From: an uncultured Lachnospiraceae bacterium
Lineage (GTDB): Bacteria; Bacillota; Clostridia; Lachnospirales; Lachnospiraceae
Direction of reading: 5' to 3'
Assembly (NCBI GenBank): GCA_902766845.1
Contig: CACXFD010000147.1
Coordinates: forward strand, 1 to 8,160
DNA: 8,160 nt
The notes under the pieces were generated by a model. The model had not been told where the DNA came from. It ran no database searches and worked only from the letters and a program-made list of their open reading frames with translations. The translations under genes and the position numbers were made by a program. How positions within the stretch are numbered: the stretch's first letter is position 1; the number at the start of each line of letters is the position of its first letter. Positions 4,542 through 8,160 of the stretch are shown here, one piece after another.

Positions 4542-7319
4542 ATGGGCGCACCCGCGGACGGACAACTGCATAAAAAGCTCTGCCTCGGCCTGATGGCCCA
4601 TGTGGACGCGGGCAAGACCAGCCTCGCGGAGGCCATGCTCTACGTGAGCGGGCAGCGCCGGACCTTCGGCCGCGTGGACCGGGGCGACGCGTTTTTGGAT
4701 CATGACGCGCTTGAACGCGCCCGCGGGATCACGATCTTTTCCAAGATCGCCCGCCTGAGCCTGCCCGGGATCGACGTTACGCTCCTGGATACGCCGGGCC
4801 ACGCGGATCTCGGCGCGGAGACCGAGCGCGCGGTCTGGGCCATGGACGCGGCCATCCTTGTGATCAGCGCATCGGAGGGCGTGCAGAGCCATACGAAGAC
4901 GCTGTGGGATATCCTCGAGGGCCGGGGCGTCCCGGTCTTCCTCTTCGTCAACAAGATGGACCAGCCCGGCGCGGACGCCGGGGCGGTCCTTGCGCAGCTG
5001 CAGGAGCAGCTGGACAGCCGGATCGTGCCGCTGCCGGCCGGCTTCGGAAACGAGTCCGGGGAAAGCACGCCGGCCAAGGATTCTGACGCTGTGCGGGAGG
5101 AACTGGCCCTCTGCAATGAAGAACTGATGGAGACGGTCCTGGCCGGAGAGCCGATCCGGCCGGATATGCTCGCGCGCGCGGCCGCGGCGCGGGAATGGTT
5201 CCCGTGCTGCTTCGGCTCCGCGCTCCGGCTGCAGGGCATCGAACAGCTGCTGGACCAGGTGGCCCGGTACGCGCCGGCCGTGGGGCCGGACACAGGAGCC
5301 GCACCGGAGCCGGCCGGGCGGATCTTCAAGATCACAAGAGACGCGGCGGGCCTGCGCCTGACCCACGTCCGTCTGACGCGCGGCACGCTGCGCGTGCGCG
5401 ATACGTTTCCCGGGACGCAGGAGAAGATCAGCCAGATCCGTCTCTATTCCGGGGAAAAGTACGAAGCCGTGAACGAGGCCGCGGCCGGCGAAGTCTTCGC
5501 GGTCCAGGGCCTGGCACAGACCGTGGCCGGGCAGGCTTTCGGAGAAGGCGAGGCCGCGCCGGCGCCGGTCCTGCAGCCGGTCCTGTCCTACGACCTGCAG
5601 CTGAGCGAAGCCGCGGGCGGTGCGCCGGACGCGGCTCAGGCCATGCGGCGCCTGCGGGAGCTGGCGGATGAGGAACCGCAGCTGGGGCTGCGGTATGATG
5701 AGGAGACCGGGACCATCCGCGTACTGCTGATGGGCGCGGTCCAGCGCGAGATCCTGCAGAGCCGGATCAAGGACCGCTTCGGCTGGGACGCGCAGTTCTC
5801 CGAGGGGAGCGTCCTCTACCGCGAGACCGTGGCGGCGCCCGCGGAGGGCGTGGGGCATTACGAGCCGCTGCGCCATTACGCGGAGGTCCATGTGTGGATC
5901 GAGCCCGGTGCGCCGGGCAGCGGGATCACGGCCGCGAGCGCACTGAGCACCGATGTGCTCGAAGAGCGCTGGCAGCGGCTGATCCGCACGCATCTGCTGG
6001 AAAAGGAATACCGGGGCGTCCTGACCGGATCGCCGCTGACCGATGTGAAGATCACGCTGGTGGCCGGCCGCGCCCATGAAAAGCATACCGAAGGCGGGGA
6101 CTTCCGCCAGGCCACGTACCGCGCGGTGCGCCAGGGCCTGATGGAGACAAAAAGCGTCCTGCTGGAGCCGGTCTACGCGTTCACGCTGAGCCTGCCCGAG
6201 GGCAGCGTGGGCCGCGCGATGAACGATCTCGAGCGCCTGCACGCGTCGTTCGAAGCGCCGGCCCTGCAGGGCGGCGAGGCCGTGCTGACCGGCCGGGGAC
6301 CCGCCGCGACGCTGCAGAATTATCAGGAGGAACTGACCGGCTACACGGCCGGGCGCGGACGCATCGCGTTCCGGTTCGGCGGCTATGAACCGTGTCATAA
6401 TGCGGAAGAGGTCATCGCGCAGAAAGCGTACGATCCCGAAGCGGATATGTCGGACCCCTGCGGATCGGTCTTCTGCAGCCACGGCGCGGGCTTTTACGTG
6501 CCGTGGGAGGAGGTCCCGTCCTTCATGCACGCGGACAGCGGGATCGGCTTTTACCGCCGGCGGCCGGAAGAGGATCCGGAGGCAGCCGGGGCGGCCGGCG
6601 CCGCGGACCGGCCGGACAGCGGGCCGGATTACCGGACCTGGGCCGCGGAGAGCGAAGAACTGAAGGCCATCTTCGAGCGGACCTACGGGCCGGTCAAGGT
6701 CCGGATCGGGGACTGGGACCGGCCGGCTGGCCGTCCGCAGAAGGCGGAGAAGCCCTACGTCTATCATGAACCGAAGCCGGTCAAAGAGTATCTGCCCGTG
6801 GACGGCTATAACGTGATCTTTGCCTGGCCGGAGCTGTCCGAGCTCGCGAAGGCGGACCTTGGCGCGGCGCGCGGCCGGCTGGCCGACGTGCTGAGCGAAT
6901 ACCGGGGGCTCGCGGGCTGCGAGGTGATCCTGGTCTTCGACGCGTACCGCGTGGCCGGCCATGCCGAGGAGACCGTGCGGTATCACGGGATCTATATCGT
7001 ATACACCAAAGAGGCCGAGACCGCGGACCGGTATATCGAGAAGACCGCGCATGAGATCGGCCGGAAGTTCCGGGTCACGGTCGCGACGTCAGACGGCGTC
7101 GAGCAGGTGATCATCCGCGGCGCGGGCTGCGGGCTCCTCTCGTCCCGGGACCTGAAAGAGGAGATCGAGCGGCGCCGGCAGCAGATGAGGGAGACCCATC
7201 TGTCCGCACCGGAGACGCGGCTGACGCTGGGAGAGCACCTGTCGGAGCAGGCGCGCGAGACGCTGCGCGGCGCGGCGGAGGAGAAGGGCGGGAACGGCCC
7301 AGATCCGCAGGACGGGTAA
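4542..7319 (+). CDS. EF-G/TetM-like ribosomal GTPase fused to a C-terminal Rae1/YacP-type NYN ribonuclease domain
   Basis: Encodes 925 residues from an ATG 9 nt after GGAGGAGG. The G domain (about 1-245) has AHVDAGKT (19-26), switch I RGITI (61-65), DTPGH with the catalytic His (83-87), NKMD (137-140) and GSA (225-227). EF-G/TetM-like domains II (about 258-345), III (350-430), IV (440-538) and V (from LLEP, 540) follow. The domain IV loop reads HEKHTEGGDFR (512-522), not the TetM YSPVST type, so tetracycline resistance is unlikely. After a conserved-looking block with C640, C645 and H647, an Ala/Pro/Asp linker (675-697) and a helix (699-714), residues 750-925 are a whole YacP/Rae1 domain. They contain VDGYN (D754), VFDAYR (D800), ETAD (D829) and TSDGVEQ (D851). 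B. subtilis Rae1 cleaves mRNA at the ribosomal A site. I infer a GTPase that brings its own nuclease to that site. Confidence 0.92.
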   Translation: MGAPADGQLHKKLCLGLMAHVDAGKTSLAEAMLYVSGQRRTFGRVDRGDAFLDHDALERARGITIFSKIARLSLPGIDVTLLDTPGHADLGAETERAVWAMDAAILVISASEGVQSHTKTLWDILEGRGVPVFLFVNKMDQPGADAGAVLAQLQEQLDSRIVPLPAGFGNESGESTPAKDSDAVREELALCNEELMETVLAGEPIRPDMLARAAAAREWFPCCFGSALRLQGIEQLLDQVARYAPAVGPDTGAAPEPAGRIFKITRDAAGLRLTHVRLTRGTLRVRDTFPGTQEKISQIRLYSGEKYEAVNEAAAGEVFAVQGLAQTVAGQAFGEGEAAPAPVLQPVLSYDLQLSEAAGGAPDAAQAMRRLRELADEEPQLGLRYDEETGTIRVLLMGAVQREILQSRIKDRFGWDAQFSEGSVLYRETVAAPAEGVGHYEPLRHYAEVHVWIEPGAPGSGITAASALSTDVLEERWQRLIRTHLLEKEYRGVLTGSPLTDVKITLVAGRAHEKHTEGGDFRQATYRAVRQGLMETKSVLLEPVYAFTLSLPEGSVGRAMNDLERLHASFEAPALQGGEAVLTGRGPAATLQNYQEELTGYTAGRGRIAFRFGGYEPCHNAEEVIAQKAYDPEADMSDPCGSVFCSHGAGFYVPWEEVPSFMHADSGIGFYRRRPEEDPEAAGAAGAADRPDSGPDYRTWAAESEELKAIFERTYGPVKVRIGDWDRPAGRPQKAEKPYVYHEPKPVKEYLPVDGYNVIFAWPELSELAKADLGAARGRLADVLSEYRGLAGCEVILVFDAYRVAGHAEETVRYHGIYIVYTKEAETADRYIEKTAHEIGRKFRVTVATSDGVEQVIIRGAGCGLLSSRDLKEEIERRRQQMRETHLSAPETRLTLGEHLSEQARETLRGAAEEKGGNGPDPQDG

Positions 7320-7380
7320 CGGACCGGATCCGTAAGGCGGCCGGACCGGCCGCGGATGCGGGCAAGGCCGGCCGGACCGG
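7319..7380 (+). repeat. Palindrome cluster after the GTPase-nuclease gene
   Basis: Starting at the stop codon are ACGGA/TCCGT (7319-7333), two 8-bp arms GCGGCCGG and CCGGCCGC around one base (7337-7353), and GGCCGGCC (7366-7373). The 11-mer GGCCGGACCGG occurs twice (7339-7349, 7370-7380). No T-tract follows, so this may be a non-canonical 3' end or an RNA-stabilising structure. I see no gene between 7320 and 7541. Confidence 0.5.
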
Positions 7381-7437
7381 TATTCCGTCATTTCGTGCGG
7401 CCAGTCCGCAAGAATATATGTTATTCAGACGAAAACG

Positions 7438-7446
7438 TGCTATAAT
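7438..7446 (+). promoter_or_regulatory. Extended -10 promoter for metY
   Basis: TGC-TATAAT (7438-7446) is a perfect extended -10 with an AT-rich stretch just upstream (7411-7426) and no good -35 box. The predicted start is near 7453, giving a leader of about 89 nt. Confidence 0.7.
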
Positions 7447-7458
7447 CATCAGCGTGCG

Positions 7459-7523
7459 GCCGCCGCGGCGGCATCGCCCTGCGAAACCAGGAAAGACCAT
7501 GCGGACAGCGCCGGGACCGGCGC
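7459..7523 (+). promoter_or_regulatory. Two perfect inverted repeats in the metY leader
   Basis: GCCGCCGCGGCGGC (7459-7472) is an uninterrupted 14-bp palindrome lying just after the predicted transcription start, a place where a repressor could bind. GCGCCGG/CCGGCGC (7508-7523) is a hairpin ending 7 nt before the ribosome binding site (GGGGAGG, 7530-7536). The leader is too short and lacks the conserved blocks for a SAM-I riboswitch or a Met T-box. Regulation through these repeats is inference. Confidence 0.45.
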
Positions 7524-7541
7524 CCATCCGGGGAGGACATT

Positions 7542-8160
7542 ATGAAGATCAACACCAAATGCGTACAGGCAGGCTACACGCCCGGAAACGGCGAGCCCCG
7601 TCAGATCCCGATCATCCAGTCGACCACGTTCAAGTATGATACGAGCGAAGCCATGGGCCGGCTGTTCGATCTCGAGGAGAGCGGCTACTTCTACACGCGC
7701 CTGCAGAACCCGACGAACGATATGGTCGCGGCCAAGATCGCGGCGCTCGAGGGAGGCACCGCAGGCATGCTGACGAGTTCCGGCCAGGCGGCCAGCTTCT
7801 TCGCGCTGTTCAATATCTGCGAATGCGGCAGCCACATCGTGGCGTCCTCGTCGATCTACGGCGGGACCTTCAACCTGATCGACGTGACCATGCGCAAGAT
7901 GGGCATCACGGCCACCTTTGTCTCTCCGGACTGCACCGAAGAAGAGCTGGACGCGGCGTTTCAGGAGAATACGCGCGTAGTCTTCGGCGAGACCATCGCG
8001 AACCCGGCCCTGACCGTGCTCGATATCGAAAAGTTCGCCAAAGCCGCTCACGCGCACGGCGTTCCTCTGATCGTCGACAATACGTTCGCGACTCCGGCCA
8101 ACTGCAGGCCGTTCGAGTGGGGATGCGACATCGTCACGCATTCGACCACGAAATACCTTG
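7542..8160 (+). CDS. metY: O-acetylhomoserine sulfhydrylase (aminocarboxypropyltransferase), N-terminal part
   Basis: The first 206 codons of a gene that runs off the window. The product is a PLP enzyme of the Cys/Met-metabolism family that makes homocysteine from O-acetylhomoserine and sulfide, in the cytosol. The ATG at 7542 follows GGGGAGG (7530-7536) by 5 nt. Visible landmarks are IPIIQSTTFKYD (22-33), YTRLQNPT (51-58, phosphate-binding Tyr and Arg), SSGQAA (79-84), IYGGT (105-109, stacking Tyr), DNTFATP (179-185, Asp for the pyridine nitrogen) and HSTTKYL (200-206) with K204 as the Schiff-base lysine. The N-terminal form and the ESGYFYTRLQNPT segment favour the MetY type over cystathionine gamma-synthase, but the missing C-terminal half would settle this. 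The gene has its own promoter. Confidence 0.92.
   Translation, partial: MKINTKCVQAGYTPGNGEPRQIPIIQSTTFKYDTSEAMGRLFDLEESGYFYTRLQNPTNDMVAAKIAALEGGTAGMLTSSGQAASFFALFNICECGSHIVASSSIYGGTFNLIDVTMRKMGITATFVSPDCTEEELDAAFQENTRVVFGETIANPALTVLDIEKFAKAAHAHGVPLIVDNTFATPANCRPFEWGCDIVTHSTTKYL

Noticed and set aside
4542..6450. Tetracycline-resistance ribosomal protection gene (tetM/O/W)
   Set aside because: The GTPase core is TetM-like, but the domain IV loop lacks the TetM signature and the protein carries a fused nuclease. There is no mobile-element context.
4428..7052. 874-codon open frame on the - strand
   Set aside because: It is antisense to the GTPase-nuclease gene, Arg/Pro/Gly/His-rich with no recognisable domain, and explained by GC-rich third positions of the + strand gene.
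7453..7541. SAM-I (S-box) riboswitch or Met T-box
   Set aside because: The leader is about 89 nt, too short, and none of the conserved S-box or T-box blocks is visible.
7418..7639. Small basic 73-codon + strand frame before and into metY
   Set aside because: It starts upstream of the predicted metY transcription start, has no ribosome binding site, overlaps metY in another frame and shows only GC-rich composition.
7449..8141. 230-codon open frame on the - strand
   Set aside because: It is antisense to metY, which has all its family motifs on the + strand.

Overview
This window looks like a chromosomal segment of a GC-rich member of the Firmicutes (class Clostridia, possibly Lachnospiraceae). 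The evidence is the rplA-rplJ-rplL order with a Firmicutes-type L10 leader, strong AAGGAGG-type ribosome binding sites, a CmpB-type membrane protein, and a Rae1/YacP-type NYN nuclease domain. All recognisable genes lie on the + strand. The long open frames on the - strand are shadows of GC-rich codon use. I see no mobile elements, tRNA, rRNA or CRISPR.

Layout. 1-228 is the 3' end of rplA (ribosomal protein L1). A near-consensus sigma-A promoter (236-264) drives an L10 leader that ends in an intrinsic attenuator (352-389). It is followed by rplJ (459-959), a 157-nt spacer with four consecutive hairpins, and rplL (1117-1488). A strong terminator (1514-1550) closes the operon. rpoBC, the usual downstream neighbour, is absent. 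Next come an unrecognised membrane-anchored or secreted protein with an acidic tail (1608-2519), an HD-superfamily hydrolase (2778-3293) and a CmpB-type membrane protein (3415-4458). Then follows a 925-residue translational GTPase fused to an NYN ribonuclease (4542-7319). The window ends inside metY, O-acetylhomoserine sulfhydrylase (7542 onward).

The main discovery candidate is the protein at 4542-7319. Its first ~670 residues form an EF-G/TetM-like ribosomal GTPase with all G motifs. Its last ~175 residues form a complete YacP/Rae1 nuclease domain with its acidic residues in place. Known Rae1 is an endonuclease that cleaves mRNA in the ribosomal A site, and TetM-like GTPases bind at that site. 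The fusion therefore suggests a self-delivering, GTP-dependent ribosomal mRNA-cleaving factor.

The second theme is non-coding. The HD gene's predicted transcript starts almost exactly at an array of four perfect-length 30-bp tandem repeats, three of them intact stem-loops and the third imperfect, that fills most of its 5' UTR. In two places a promoter is built into a terminator-like inverted repeat: the -35 box lies in the hairpin loop before the HD gene, and the -10 box lies in the loop before the GTPase-nuclease gene. In the second case the 3' arm of the repeat is also the ribosome binding site. Read-through transcripts would terminate and hide the site, while transcripts from the internal promoter would not.
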